From positions 799,501 through 863,500 of the forward strand of contig NC_060205.1 of the NCBI RefSeq assembly GCF_020623625.1: a DNA stretch of 64,000 nt, written 5' to 3'. Source of the stretch: Saccharomycodes ludwigii (Eukaryota; Ascomycota; Saccharomycetes; Saccharomycodales; Saccharomycodaceae). The translations under genes and the position numbers were made by a program. Positions within the stretch are counted from its first letter, which is position 1, and every line of letters starts with the position of its first letter. This document shows, piece by piece, positions 53,339 through 63,718 of the stretch. The notes under the pieces were generated by a model. It had not been told where the DNA came from, searched no databases, and saw only the letters and a list, made by a program, of their open reading frames with translations.

Positions 53339-55549
53339 ATGACAACATCGCCCCCTAATAAACAACCATCCAAGAATGACATGTCCAATAAAAGCGTTAC
53401 TAGTTTAGATAGTAATAACCATAACAGTAACGGTTTGGTAGTCGATATCAATAACCCTGATAAACAAGTTGTTGATGTAGTTGGTAGACATTTGGTTCAA
53501 CCAGAAAATATTCTAAATAACGTGTCAAATAATAACAATAACAACAGTCATATTTCCCCATCCGTATCTTTTAGGTCAGGGGTATCTGATGCTGACTATT
53601 CCCTACAATTGCCTAGTGGCGACATAACTAGGGATTTATACAAATGGCAACAACAACATGCATCCCCCTCTTTTCCAGCCAACAATATGCCTATCAACCA
53701 CCACAACAATCCGGACATTTTGGATGGAATAAGTCCCGGTTCCCCCAAGTTTCGCAGGAGATCTATGAGTATTGGTGCGCTATCCGAGTTAGACGATATG
53801 AGGCACAATTTTTCTAATGGAAACAATACAACTTATAACAGTATTATTGACAATGCAAATGAAGATGAAGATAGAAATAGCAATACTGATATTAATCATG
53901 ACAATGGAATGTCAATAAATGATATTAGAGCACCTGGTGGATTCAGAAGAAATTTTATTTTACAGAAACACAAGAAACGAAATAGGAAGCCAAATTTTTT
54001 AACTAATAATTTTATAGAATTTTTAACTTTATATGGTCATTTTGCAGGGGAAGACTTAAGTGAAGATGAAAACGAAGAAGATGAGGAAGAAAACGCGGAT
54101 AACTATGATGAATATGCATTGAATGAGCAAGATGATTTGGAAAGCCAAAATAGCAACACTGCTTCCAGATTTCGTAATTCCACTGCAAGATTACAAAGTA
54201 ATACCAGTATCCTGGAAGATATTAAACGGTTGAGAGCTAATTCCAAAACAAAGTTACTGAAAAATCATGATAACAATTACGTTCCTTATCAGTACGCCAA
54301 TGTTCGTGGTGCTGACACAGTACATAGTCACACTGCTACCAGTGCTGTTGCTAGTAAAAAAGCTTCCCATTTTAAGACAGTGTTATTACTATTAAAATCT
54401 TTTGTTGGTACTGGGGTTTTGTTTTTACCAAAAGGTTTCCAAAATGGTGGCTATCTGTTTTCTACAGGATGCTTATTATTTTGTAGTGTTATTTCATACT
54501 ATTGCTTTGTTTCCTTAATATCCGCAAGAAAATATATCAGCAACAGTACTAATAAAAGACATCCTCTAGGTTATGGTGAGCTAGGTGGTGCGTATTTTGG
54601 TCAACATTTCCAGACAGCCATCTTGCAGAGTATCATATTGTCACAGCTTGGGTTTGCATCTGCTTATATTGTTTTCACTGCCACCAATTTGCAGCAGTTC
54701 TTTACTAAAGTCTTTGGTAGGGAACTGTCATTATCGTTTTATATTTTCGTTCAGTCAGTTATATTTATCCCATTTTCCTTGACCAGAAGTATTTCTAAAT
54801 TGGGTGGGACTGCTTTGATTGCAGACGCTTTCATTTTATTAGGCCTAATTTATGTTTTTTATTATTGTTCATACTATCTCGTTGTGGAGCAGCATGGGAT
54901 TTCTTCCACGATTGTACCCTTTAATAATGTGGATTGGAGCTTATTTATAGGGACGGCAATTTTCACGTACGAAGGGATTGGATTATTAATTCCAATTCAG
55001 GATTCAATGAAGAACCCACACAAGTTTCCTAAAACTCTATTTTGGGTTATGGTAGTGATCACTATAATTTTCATCAGTTGTGGCTTATTGTGTTATGGAA
55101 GCTTTGGTGATAAAGTAGAAACGGTCATACTATTGAATTTCCCCCAAGATAGCGTTATGACTCAGCTAACCCAATTTTTATATGCGATGGCTATTTTATT
55201 ATCAACACCATTGCAATTATTCCCTGCAATTCGTATTTTAGAAAACCATTATTTGTTCCCCAAGAAGTCAGGGAAACATAACAAGAAAATTAAATGGTTG
55301 AAAAATGAATTTAGAACTTTTATTGTACTTTTGAGTTGTTTAATTGCTTGGATAGGTGCTAACGATTTAGATAAATTTGTTTCCTTGGTTGGTAGTTTGG
55401 CCTGTATTCCATTGATTTATATATATCCTCCATTGATGCATTCCAAGGCATTTCCAAAATATAAGCTTTTAGATTACTTTATTGTCATATTCGGGTTCAC
55501 AGTTTTGTGCTATACAACCACACAGACTATTTTATTATGGGTTAAGTAA
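53339..55549 (+). CDS. AVT3: Vacuolar amino-acid exporter Avt3
   Basis: AAAP-family transporter that moves neutral amino acids out of the vacuole. A long hydrophilic, Asn/Asp-rich N-terminus (1-340) includes acidic DEDEEEN patches. The Aa_trans domain begins at about 343 with HFKTVLLLLKSFVGTGVLFLPKGF-like sequence and contains about 11 membrane spans to the C-terminus. FTYEGIGLLIPIQDSMKNP is the family's conserved TM block. Length 736 compares with 692 in S. cerevisiae. Synteny: YKL146W, divergent from SDH1. Confidence 0.95.
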   Translation: MTTSPPNKQPSKNDMSNKSVTSLDSNNHNSNGLVVDINNPDKQVVDVVGRHLVQPENILNNVSNNNNNNSHISPSVSFRSGVSDADYSLQLPSGDITRDLYKWQQQHASPSFPANNMPINHHNNPDILDGISPGSPKFRRRSMSIGALSELDDMRHNFSNGNNTTYNSIIDNANEDEDRNSNTDINHDNGMSINDIRAPGGFRRNFILQKHKKRNRKPNFLTNNFIEFLTLYGHFAGEDLSEDENEEDEEENADNYDEYALNEQDDLESQNSNTASRFRNSTARLQSNTSILEDIKRLRANSKTKLLKNHDNNYVPYQYANVRGADTVHSHTATSAVASKKASHFKTVLLLLKSFVGTGVLFLPKGFQNGGYLFSTGCLLFCSVISYYCFVSLISARKYISNSTNKRHPLGYGELGGAYFGQHFQTAILQSIILSQLGFASAYIVFTATNLQQFFTKVFGRELSLSFYIFVQSVIFIPFSLTRSISKLGGTALIADAFILLGLIYVFYYCSYYLVVEQHGISSTIVPFNNVDWSLFIGTAIFTYEGIGLLIPIQDSMKNPHKFPKTLFWVMVVITIIFISCGLLCYGSFGDKVETVILLNFPQDSVMTQLTQFLYAMAILLSTPLQLFPAIRILENHYLFPKKSGKHNKKIKWLKNEFRTFIVLLSCLIAWIGANDLDKFVSLVGSLACIPLIYIYPPLMHSKAFPKYKLLDYFIVIFGFTVLCYTTTQTILLWVK

Positions 55550-55850
55550 TGGGAAAAAAGAAAAGAGAAAAAAAAAAAAAAATAAACATAAAGTAAGGAC
55601 AGCAATGAACAATTTTAGCTTTTTTTTTTAATAAAAATATTGATACACATATATAAATATAAATAAGATGTCTTTTTAAAAAGTTAATTATCGAAGCATT
55701 TGATATTAAAATACCATTTAAAAAATGGAAAAAAAAAAGTTTTTCATTATAAATTTTTATTAGACTGACACTTTTCAAAACTTGCTGTGTAGCGCCGAAT
55801 TTTTACTACAACTTAATCTCTTATAGTACCCGGACGCATATCTTGATTGC

Positions 55851-55883
<33 letters not shown>

Positions 55884-55912
55884 TATATACTTTTACATTT
55901 ATCATTTGCTAT

Positions 55913-55921
55913 GGTGGCGAA
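55913..55921 (+). promoter_or_regulatory. PACE-like Rpn4 site of RPT1
   Basis: GGTGGCGAA differs at one base from GGTGGCAAA. It is in the forward orientation, 143 bp before the RPT1 ATG and directly downstream of a T30 tract. Confidence 0.6.
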
Positions 55922-56020
55922 TCCTTTTTTTCTTCTTCTGATCAACGAATACTTTAAGCCAATAAACTTTCAATCATTTTTCTAAATAGAAAAATACGAA
56001 AAGAAATAAAAAAAAGAAAA

Positions 56021-56056
56021 ACAAAACAAAACAAAACAAAACAAAACAAAACAAAA
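56021..56056 (+). repeat. ACAAA pentamer array in the RPT1 leader
   Basis: About seven ACAAA units end eight bases before the RPT1 ATG. The unit is the same as in the GND1 leader. Confidence 0.9.
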
Positions 56057-56063
56057 GGAAAAT

Positions 56064-57482
56064 ATGGCACCAAGAGAAGATTGGGAGAAGGTTAAAGCAC
56101 CACTTGCAGAAGAAGAAGATTTAACGAAGGATGATAAAGTAACGCCATTGAGCGAAGGTGATATTCAAGTTTTAAAAACATATGCAGCAGCACCATATGC
56201 TGACAAATTAAAAAGTATCTCAGATGATATAAAGGATATTGAAAAAAGAATTAAAGAAAAATCAGGGGTTAAGGAAAGTGATACTGGTTTAGCGCCTTCC
56301 CATTTGTGGGATATTATGGGTGACTCAAAAAGATTAAGTGAAGAACACCCCTTACAAGTAGCACGTTGCACCAAAATTATTAAAGCCAATTCAGAAAATA
56401 GCGCTGATAATAATAACAACACCACTGCCAATGCTAATAATGACCACAATGAGGAGGATCTTCCAATAGGTATGGACGAAGAAGATGAAGATGATGACGA
56501 AGATGCTAAATATGTAATTAACTTGAAACAAATTGCCAAATTTGTTGTTGGTTTGGGCGAACGTGTTTCTCCCACAGATATCGAAGAAGGTATGAGAGTT
56601 GGTGTTGATAGGACCAGATACCATATTGAACTACCCTTACCACCCAGAATTGATCCAAGTGTCACTATGATGACTGTTGAGGAAAAACCGGATGTGACTT
56701 ATACAGACGTAGGAGGATGTAAGGAACAAATCGAAAAATTAAGAGAGGTTGTTGAATTGCCATTACTATCCCCTGAAAGATTTGCCACGTTGGGTATTGA
56801 CCCACCTAAGGGTATTTTACTATATGGACCACCAGGAACCGGTAAAACCCTATGTGCCAGAGCGGTTGCCAATAGAACCGATGCTACCTTTATTAGAGTT
56901 ATTGGTTCTGAATTGGTTCAAAAATACGTTGGTGAAGGTGCAAGAATGGTTAGAGAATTGTTTGAGATGGCGCGTACTAAGAAGGCCTGTATTATATTTT
57001 TCGATGAGGTTGATGCCATTGGTGGTGCTCGTTTTGATGATGGCGCAGGTGGTGATAATGAGGTTCAAAGAACCATGTTGGAATTAATTACACAATTGGA
57101 TGGTTTTGATCCTCGTGGGAACATTAAAGTTATGTTTGCTACCAACAGACCAAATACACTAGATCCTGCGTTATTAAGACCAGGTAGAATAGATCGTAAA
57201 GTAGAATTTTCACTACCTGACTTGGAGGGTCGTGCTAATATTTTTAGGATCCATACGAAGTCCATGAGCGTAGAACGTGGTATTAGATGGGAATTGATTT
57301 CTAGATTATGTCCTAACTCAACAGGTGCTGAACTAAGATCTGTTTGCACTGAGGCTGGTATGTTTGCCATCAGAGCTAGAAGGAAAGTTGCTACTGAAAA
57401 AGACTTTTTGAAGGCTGTGGATAAAGTTATTAACGGTTACAAGAAATTTAGTTCTACTTCACGTTATATGCAATATAATTAG
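56064..57482 (+). CDS. RPT1: 26S proteasome regulatory ATPase Rpt1
   Basis: AAA+ ATPase of the 19S base that unfolds substrates. An N-terminal coiled coil (about 45-70) is followed by an Asn-rich and acidic linker (about 112-148), an OB domain (150-200), then the AAA domain with Walker A GPPGTGKT (255-262), Walker B IIFFDE (310-315), the second region of homology with [17 protein letters not shown], and a C-terminal helical lid. Length 472 compares with 467 in S. cerevisiae. Synteny: YKL145W, convergent with RPC25. Confidence 0.98.
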   Translation: MAPREDWEKVKAPLAEEEDLTKDDKVTPLSEGDIQVLKTYAAAPYADKLKSISDDIKDIEKRIKEKSGVKESDTGLAPSHLWDIMGDSKRLSEEHPLQVARCTKIIKANSENSADNNNNTTANANNDHNEEDLPIGMDEEDEDDDEDAKYVINLKQIAKFVVGLGERVSPTDIEEGMRVGVDRTRYHIELPLPPRIDPSVTMMTVEEKPDVTYTDVGGCKEQIEKLREVVELPLLSPERFATLGIDPPKGILLYGPPGTGKTLCARAVANRTDATFIRVIGSELVQKYVGEGARMVRELFEMARTKKACIIFFDEVDAIGGARFDDGAGGDNEVQRTMLELITQLDGFDPRGNIKVMFATNRPNTLDPALLRPGRIDRKVEFSLPDLEGRANIFRIHTKSMSVERGIRWELISRLCPNSTGAELRSVCTEAGMFAIRARRKVATEKDFLKAVDKVINGYKKFSSTSRYMQYN

Positions 57483-57839
57483 AAGCTATATGTATATTTT
57501 GATATTTTTTTTTGTAATTTACTATTAATATTATATATATATATATATGTTTAAAAAAAAAAAAAAAAAAACTGTAAAATTTAGATGAGTTTCATTTTTT
57601 TATTAGTGATTTGTGATTTGGATGGTGTATTTTTTCTCTCTCTCTCGATCTGTATGTCATTTTGTGATCACTGACATTCAGATTTCCGTCTTCTTCATCT
57701 TGCCAGACAAAAACCTAAAGCCGAAATTATCGGCATGTAAGAATTATAGGACAAAGTCACTCATCTTATTTAATTATTATTATAAATATACAAGTGTATA
57801 TAATTCATCAAATATTCTACATAAACATGCCATTAACAC
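57483..57839. other. RPT1-RPC25 convergent intergenic region
   Basis: 357 bp between two stop codons. Contains an AT run, an A-tract (about 57553-57571) and a CT run (about 57635-57645). No gene or RNA supported. Confidence 0.6.
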
Positions 57840-58493
57840 TCATTCCCACCAAGATACTAACCCCATACCGTCTGTCTGGCAACTGCCCAATAATGCATAA
57901 GCTGGTGGCTTTTTTTCTATATAAGGTGTATTATTTTCTTTCCCATCCTCTTCTTCCTTTTGCTTTTGTTCTTCTTTTATCCTTTCTTCCAATTCTCTCT
58001 CTTTGGGCGATTTGGGTTTTACATCTACAAAAACTTCTTGTTCAACTCTAAACCTAATCATTTCATTAACATCAAAATACAGTTTTGTTTCTTCATCCAT
58101 TGCCCAAATCCAAGCGTCATCATCTGGAGAATAACGTGTTCCTTCAAATAACATTTTTTCAGGAATAAAAATGTCATCAAAGACACCCCGTAAAGAAACT
58201 TTAATTCCTTCGGCAGTGCAATTTGTGATCCAACCCGTTAGAATTTCACCAACAAATGGTTTGAATACCAAACATCTAAAAACAACATTAATATAGGACC
58301 CACCATCACCTGGTTTTAATTGACCATCATCACACTCTAGTAAATCGTACACTGTTATTGCTAAACCAACTCTAGGTATGATCTTATTACTATATTTATT
58401 ATTTAATTCATGTAATATGGCAGATTTGACTTTTCTGTGAAATTGATCGGGTGGAATTCTAACTAAATCTGATATTTTTGTTAAAATAAACAT
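57840..58493 (-). CDS. RPC25: RNA polymerase III subunit C25
   Basis: Stalk subunit of Pol III (Rpb7-like, partner of Rpc17) needed for initiation. The Rpb7 N-terminal domain begins MFILTKISDLVRIPPDQFH; the S1/OB domain follows (GWITNCTAEGIKVSL, DDIFIPEKMLFEG). The C-terminus YALLGSCQTDGMGLVSWWE is the family hallmark. Start taken at 58493 (MFILTK), which matches the S. cerevisiae start and gives 217 residues against 212. An in-frame ATG 20 codons upstream (58553) would add a basic leader that the family lacks. The short Glu/Lys insert before the C-terminal motif varies in length. Synteny: YKL144C. Confidence 0.97.
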   Translation of the reverse strand: MFILTKISDLVRIPPDQFHRKVKSAILHELNNKYSNKIIPRVGLAITVYDLLECDDGQLKPGDGGSYINVVFRCLVFKPFVGEILTGWITNCTAEGIKVSLRGVFDDIFIPEKMLFEGTRYSPDDDAWIWAMDEETKLYFDVNEMIRFRVEQEVFVDVKPKSPKERELEERIKEEQKQKEEEDGKENNTPYIEKKPPAYALLGSCQTDGMGLVSWWE

Positions 58494-58650
58494 ACTTTTT
58501 ATGAAATTAATTTTATTTATATGACGATGGATGGAGGTTCTTTTTTTTGGCAATAGATGGTTAAGTTAAAGACAGCTGAAAAAAACAAAAAAAAAAACTC
58601 AATAGAGTAAAAATTAAAGTTTAATAAAGTTATTTTTTATTCGATTGATT

Positions 58651-58687
<37 letters not shown>

Positions 58688-58962
58688 CCTAGCAAAAAAA
58701 ATTTCAAAGTTCTTAAGCTCTTAATTTCAAGCTCGTTTCTTTTTTCTTTTTATTTTGTTTTAATGTACAATAAATGCGAATAAATATATCAGCTCAACTG
58801 AATTTGTTTTTTTTTTGTTTTCTTTTTTTTTTTTTTTAAACCACTAATTTAACCCTTTTCAAATCTTTGAAAAATACTTAAATCTGTTATTATTCTTTTC
58901 TTCCTTTAAATAAATATAAGAACCATTCAAAAAAAAAAAAAAAAACAAAAAACAGAAAGGTA
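58494..58962. promoter_or_regulatory. Divergent RPC25-LTV1 promoter region
   Basis: 469 bp with a T34 tract (58654-58687), further T-tracts (about 58808-58838) and an AAAAAAAATTTC word at about 58695-58706 that resembles the RRPE element of ribosome-biogenesis promoters. No gene seen. Confidence 0.5.
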
Positions 58963-60378
58963 ATGTCCAGCAATAACAAGTTCAATAACAAATCAGCCAA
59001 AAAGTTTGCCATTGTTCATAGACCACATGACGATCCTAAATACTATGATTCTGAAGCGTCTCAAAATATTTTAATTCCAGTAGAAAATCCAAATAAAGCA
59101 CAGAAGGTGTATCAAAACCCTTTAAGAAAAATCAAAAAGACACAACAGGTCACGAATTGGCGTGTAGGTGAAGCTGCTTTATATGGTATTGGATTTGATG
59201 ATTCTAGTTATGATTATACCCAGCATTTGAAACCGATTGGTGTGGACCCAGAGCATTCTATTTTTATTGCAAAAGATGACCAAAAACAACAAACTACCAA
59301 TAAAAACATTGAAGATTTATTTGTCGAACCCCAATATAAAAGTATGTCAAGTGCTAATAATACTTCAGTTTTTGATTTTGGTAAGGCCAAACCTGAATAT
59401 TTGGAGCATCAGGTAGAAATAGCTGATGAGTTACGCGGGTTTAAACCTGACATGGATCCTGCTTTGAGAGAGGTTCTAGAGGCTTTGGAAGATGAGGCAT
59501 ACGTCATAAACGATGATATTGTAGTTACCGAACACATAGGGAAGGCCAAAAAGGATGGGAATGCTCCAATGGAGGGAGAAAAGGAAGGTGAAGAATTTGA
59601 AAACAGTGATGAACTGTTGGGTAGCGACGATGATATTTTTGCAGAGTTATTAGGTAGCGGTGAAACTAATGAGATGGAGCGTCAAGAAATATTAGATGAA
59701 TGGGATATGGATAATTACGATGAGTACGGCGATCAAAATATAGATCTAAGTAAAATAGATGGCAACTTAAGCAATTTCAATGAGGCAGTTGATTGGAGTG
59801 CCGATGTGAGTCAATTTAAAAGAGAACAAAAAATATTGAACAAAAACGAAGTTACCAAGATAAATGATGATTTAGAATCACAAAATGATTTCGTGGAGGA
59901 TGAAGAAGAGGATCAATTAGGTGACTTACCGACATTTAAAGGTAACACTAAGTCACAAAAGAAGAAACAACGTAGAAAGAAGGGTGCCATGTCAGATAGT
60001 ACTGGATTTTCAATGAGTTCCAGTGCTTTAGCAAGAACAGAAGTCATGACCGTATTGGATGATAAATATGACCAAATAATAGATGGATATGAGAATTATG
60101 AAGACGAATTAGAAGAAACAGCTGATGAGATACAAGAGTTTGACATGAAGATGGAACGTCCTGATTTAGAATCTCTAGTAGATGAATTTTTGGATACTTA
60201 TGAACTAGAAAGTGGTGGTAGAAAATTAGTGAAAAAGAACCGAGAAAAGGATATATTAGTGGAAGCTGCTGATTCTGTCAGTAAGGGCAAAGTTTCCATA
60301 AAGAGAAACAAACTAAGACAAAAGAATAGTGGTGATGTTACTGGGATTACTACGGGATTAAGCAGTTTGAAGTTCTGA
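58963..60378 (+). CDS. LTV1: Ltv1, 40S ribosome maturation factor
   Basis: Late 40S assembly factor that sits with Enp1 and Rps3 at the beak; its phosphorylation and release permit export and final maturation. The N-terminus KSAKKFAIVHRPHDDPKYYD and NILIPVENPNK are conserved. A central acidic region (about 190-330) contains LLGSDDDIFAELLGSGE. A Lys/Arg-rich block (SQKKKQRRKKGAM) precedes SDSTGFSMSSSALARTE, the region of conserved phosphorylated Ser. Length 471 compares with 463 in S. cerevisiae. Synteny: YKL143W, divergent from RPC25. Confidence 0.97.
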   Translation: MSSNNKFNNKSAKKFAIVHRPHDDPKYYDSEASQNILIPVENPNKAQKVYQNPLRKIKKTQQVTNWRVGEAALYGIGFDDSSYDYTQHLKPIGVDPEHSIFIAKDDQKQQTTNKNIEDLFVEPQYKSMSSANNTSVFDFGKAKPEYLEHQVEIADELRGFKPDMDPALREVLEALEDEAYVINDDIVVTEHIGKAKKDGNAPMEGEKEGEEFENSDELLGSDDDIFAELLGSGETNEMERQEILDEWDMDNYDEYGDQNIDLSKIDGNLSNFNEAVDWSADVSQFKREQKILNKNEVTKINDDLESQNDFVEDEEEDQLGDLPTFKGNTKSQKKKQRRKKGAMSDSTGFSMSSSALARTEVMTVLDDKYDQIIDGYENYEDELEETADEIQEFDMKMERPDLESLVDEFLDTYELESGGRKLVKKNREKDILVEAADSVSKGKVSIKRNKLRQKNSGDVTGITTGLSSLKF

Positions 60379-60813
60379 AAAGAATAAGACATTCTTTTAT
60401 GAAAGGTATCGATGTATAATATGTATATATATATATATTTTAAGGTTATTTTGATCATTTATGGCGTAAAACTTGAATGAGAAAGAGGTTTATTTCTTTA
60501 TTTTTTTATGGTTGTAGAAATAGTGCTTGGTGTACGGATGTAATTTTTGCGATTTACAGAAATTTGATATTATAAACGAAAACTTTGTTTCTTTTTGTTC
60601 ATTTGGCAAGGCTTTGCCTTTATGCATTTCCCCTTCTCCCTTTTTTATTTTTATTTTTATTTTTACCATTTTTACCCTTAGTTTTCATCTTTTTTTGCTT
60701 TCCTATTTTTATTTCAATGTCAATTTCACCCCTTCCATTAGACAAAAAAAAAAAAAAAAAAACCACTGTAAAGTATAAAAACTAAAGCATACACAACATA
60801 TTATCAATATACT
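60379..60813. other. LTV1-MRP8 intergenic region
   Basis: 435 bp with an AT run (about 60424-60438), a TTTTTA-rich stretch (about 60641-60670) and an A-tract (about 60744-60761). No gene supported. Confidence 0.6.
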
Positions 60814-61515
60814 ATGTCTAACAACAACGAAATTGAAAAATTAAAAAGACAAATTGTTGAATTACAGGATTTGGTTCAAAGACAAAACAAAGTTATTTCA
60901 AAAACAGGCCAGTCCGTTTTAGAAATGCGAGTAGATATGCAAAAGGCTGCCATTAGAGAATTACCAGATATTAATCCAAATAATCTTTTTAGCAACTTTG
61001 CCACAGCAAAAAGCGGTACTAGTACCAACTCAAAATTCGACCCTTCAGATTTTGTTACTAATGAAGACATAGTTCAATTAGTAGGTGAATTACAAGGCCA
61101 ATTAGATGCTATTGAAGAAAGAAATATTAAAAGAATAGTTAATTCCACTAAAAAAGATTTAAAAGATTATGTTGCACCTTTAACTAATGCAGATGGTGAC
61201 AATCCAGTTGACTTGACGGATGACAAATTATTTCCCAAAACTGTAGGCGATTTTAAGAACATGGACAATATAACCCTATACCAATTGGCTAAATTTTACG
61301 AGTTATTGCCAGCTACAGTCAAGGACCAGCAAAATTTTGAAAATTTTTTGGAGGGAAAAATGCAGGATTTCCATATAACCGAATCTTTGACGAAGGAACA
61401 AATTGAACGAGAAATCAAGAATAATTTTAGGTCCGAAGAAGACTTGAATGATGTGTTTAATGACTTAGCCAGATTTTTGGGCTTAACTTTAAGAAGAGGG
61501 ACCGATGCATGGTAA
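60814..61515 (+). CDS. MRP8: Mrp8-like coiled-coil protein of unclear function
   Basis: 233 residues. The N-terminus is a heptad-rich coiled coil (IEKLKRQIVELQDLVQRQNK, residues 7-26). The remainder is a helical domain ending DLARFLGLTLRRGTDAW. It resembles S. cerevisiae Mrp8 (YKL142W, about 219 residues), first listed as a mitochondrial ribosomal protein but without firm function. There is no obvious mitochondrial presequence. Position after LTV1 matches YKL143W-YKL142W. Confidence 0.88.
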   Translation: MSNNNEIEKLKRQIVELQDLVQRQNKVISKTGQSVLEMRVDMQKAAIRELPDINPNNLFSNFATAKSGTSTNSKFDPSDFVTNEDIVQLVGELQGQLDAIEERNIKRIVNSTKKDLKDYVAPLTNADGDNPVDLTDDKLFPKTVGDFKNMDNITLYQLAKFYELLPATVKDQQNFENFLEGKMQDFHITESLTKEQIEREIKNNFRSEEDLNDVFNDLARFLGLTLRRGTDAW

Positions 61516-61672
61516 ATTGTAGTACTTATATATATATATAAATATTTATTCAAGACGAATGATATTATACAGATAAACACACACATATACATATATGTTA
61601 CTAATAGTTAACTTTTGTATATTTTACATATTTTGTTTCTAATGTTATTATGATATTGATACTATTCATTAC

Positions 61673-63718
61673 TCATTTTCTTCTTCTCTTGTTATCAGTA
61701 CGCTTGGAATCCCCATTCACATCCTTGCTAAATTTACGTTTAGGTTGTAATGGCTTGGAATCAGGAAATACTTCCAAGTCATGTTCCCTAATAATTCTCT
61801 TCCAATCCCAGTTTTTACGAACATATGTTTCCATGTTCCAGTTTTTCCAAACTTTTTTACCATACCCACTGTTCTTAATCTTTGGAGATTCTTCGTCTAA
61901 ACTTTTAGCAATCCGTTCTTTGTATAATGTAAGCTTTGACGTAAACTCCCATAATTTATCAACAATATGAGACCCATATGCATTACATGATAACCCAACG
62001 ATATCGGTACACAATATATTTAAAAGTAATTTCCTCTTTAGAGTGTCCACTCTTTTCACTTGTAATATTGATTCAACCACATGAGAAAAAACTCCATGAT
62101 AACACATTTGTAAAAAACGTTCCTTTGGTAGTTTCAACATGCTTTCTATTGTAATATTTAAAAAAGTATCGTCATAATCAATCAATTTTTCCAAAAAAAT
62201 AGATCTTCTTCTTTCTTCAGCAGTAGGCCAATCATCCTTTGTGTTACCCAAAGTACTTGAATTCAAAAGCAAGCAGCTTTCCAAAATGTTGTTGCCGTTA
62301 TCTTCATCTTTGTTGTTATTAGATGGATAATATTTTTTTATCAATTGGGAAACAATTTCAGGTTTCATGAAATCACCCTCCTTAACTGAGGCGTTTATAA
62401 CCTCGATACCAAAATCTATATTAGAATTTAAAATTATACTCAACTCAGGTACAATTTGGCCTAAAATTTCTTTAACTTGTGAATCACCTAGGTTTTGCAA
62501 ACAACTTTGTATTACATAGGCACCAGTGGTATCTCTTTTGCTTAGTTTTACAACTCTATCCTTCATGTACAAATTGTATAATCTAGTTGCATATTTTGGC
62601 TTGGTAAAACTGATACAGTTTTGTAAGAAATGACTACCTACAGCATCGGACAATAAATATTCCGTAAAAGATTCTTCTTTGGGATCTTTTTCTGGAGATT
62701 TAGAAAAAATTAAAAACCAAAACTTACGGTCTCTATCAAAGATACCCTCGGTTTGAATAATTAATTGAATGACTGGAGAGGCAATTTTATCGACACACAA
62801 TTCCCTAAATTTAGTTATATTAGTACTGGTGACTGAATTGTCTTTACTAGTAAAATCAAAATATAATTTTTGAAATATTTCCTTCAATTCCAATTTAAAT
62901 GAATCTGGTGTTTGATAAGTCTTGTTAAAATCATCATTGTCCTTTAGATCAATCATTTTACGAGCTATTTTTGATTTTTTGGAACGCAATGTAGAATTGG
63001 CCATTGTTGAAGATGGTAGCTTTTTGGAGGACAAGATTAGGACAATTAATCTGAAAACATGAGAAGCGTATTGATGTGAAATCATTTCTTTCATTTTTGG
63101 TTTCAATTCATTTAACATAAATAAGAACATACTTTCCATAGGTGCAAAAACAGCTTGGTCTGCACCAGTATCCTGTTCAATTTCAAAAGAAGGTGTCAAT
63201 AACTCTTTCTCCACTAATGCTGTACTTCGAACTAGTAAAGTTTCTAAGACATGAGATGAATATTTTTGACAACTGATGTTATAGAAGAACCCATCGAATG
63301 ATTTGAATATTTTTTTTAATTGGATACCATCACTTTCCAAGATTAATCTTTCCATCAACTTGGAGCAAATTTGAGAGGTGGCTAATTTTAATTCTTTGCC
63401 CCTTGATTCTTCAATAACACTATTTATAAATATATTCTTTTCTTCCTCATTCTCAAAGGTATCAATCGCAATTGTAGATTCAGCTTGTTTGAAATATTCC
63501 AATTCTTGTGTATCTAATACCCCAAAAAAAGTGTTTGGACCATTTCTATTAGAGTTGGATGGTTCATCTTCATTGTATTGATTGTTGCTGTAGTCATCGT
63601 TGTTATCAGCAGTAGCACTATTTCCATCCGAGTAAGATTCTTGATCTTTACCAGTAGCTGGTTGAAATTCTGTTTCCTTTTGTTTCTTCTGCAATCTTCT
63701 ACCTCTTGTTTTACCCAT
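61673..63718 (-). CDS. NOP9: Nop9, Pumilio-repeat nucleolar protein
   Basis: RNA-binding protein that holds ITS1/20S pre-rRNA near the Nob1 cleavage site during 40S assembly. The protein begins [13 protein letters not shown] and has repeated Pumilio helices across about 95-600, for example [53 protein letters not shown] and [14 protein letters not shown]. The C-terminus is basic ([10 protein letters not shown]), fitting nucleolar import. Length 681 compares with 666 in S. cerevisiae. It is YJL010C in S. cerevisiae and not next to MRP8 there, so the local order differs. Confidence 0.95.
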   Translation of the reverse strand: MGKTRGRRLQKKQKETEFQPATGKDQESYSDGNSATADNNDDYSNNQYNEDEPSNSNRNGPNTFFGVLDTQELEYFKQAESTIAIDTFENEEEKNIFINSVIEESRGKELKLATSQICSKLMERLILESDGIQLKKIFKSFDGFFYNISCQKYSSHVLETLLVRSTALVEKELLTPSFEIEQDTGADQAVFAPMESMFLFMLNELKPKMKEMISHQYASHVFRLIVLILSSKKLPSSTMANSTLRSKKSKIARKMIDLKDNDDFNKTYQTPDSFKLELKEIFQKLYFDFTSKDNSVTSTNITKFRELCVDKIASPVIQLIIQTEGIFDRDRKFWFLIFSKSPEKDPKEESFTEYLLSDAVGSHFLQNCISFTKPKYATRLYNLYMKDRVVKLSKRDTTGAYVIQSCLQNLGDSQVKEILGQIVPELSIILNSNIDFGIEVINASVKEGDFMKPEIVSQLIKKYYPSNNNKDEDNGNNILESCLLLNSSTLGNTKDDWPTAEERRRSIFLEKLIDYDDTFLNITIESMLKLPKERFLQMCYHGVFSHVVESILQVKRVDTLKRKLLLNILCTDIVGLSCNAYGSHIVDKLWEFTSKLTLYKERIAKSLDEESPKIKNSGYGKKVWKNWNMETYVRKNWDWKRIIREHDLEVFPDSKPLQPKRKFSKDVNGDSKRTDNKRRRK

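Larger units (their letters stand above)
55550..56063. promoter_or_regulatory. AVT3-RPT1 intergenic region
   Basis: 514 bp with a T30 tract (55853-55882), the PACE-like site just after it, and a CAAAA pentamer array forming the RPT1 leader. No gene seen. Confidence 0.65.

Noticed and set aside
57613-57900. 95-codon open frame between RPT1 and RPC25
   Set aside because: It overlaps the 3' end of RPC25 in antisense, and the rest is spacer sequence.
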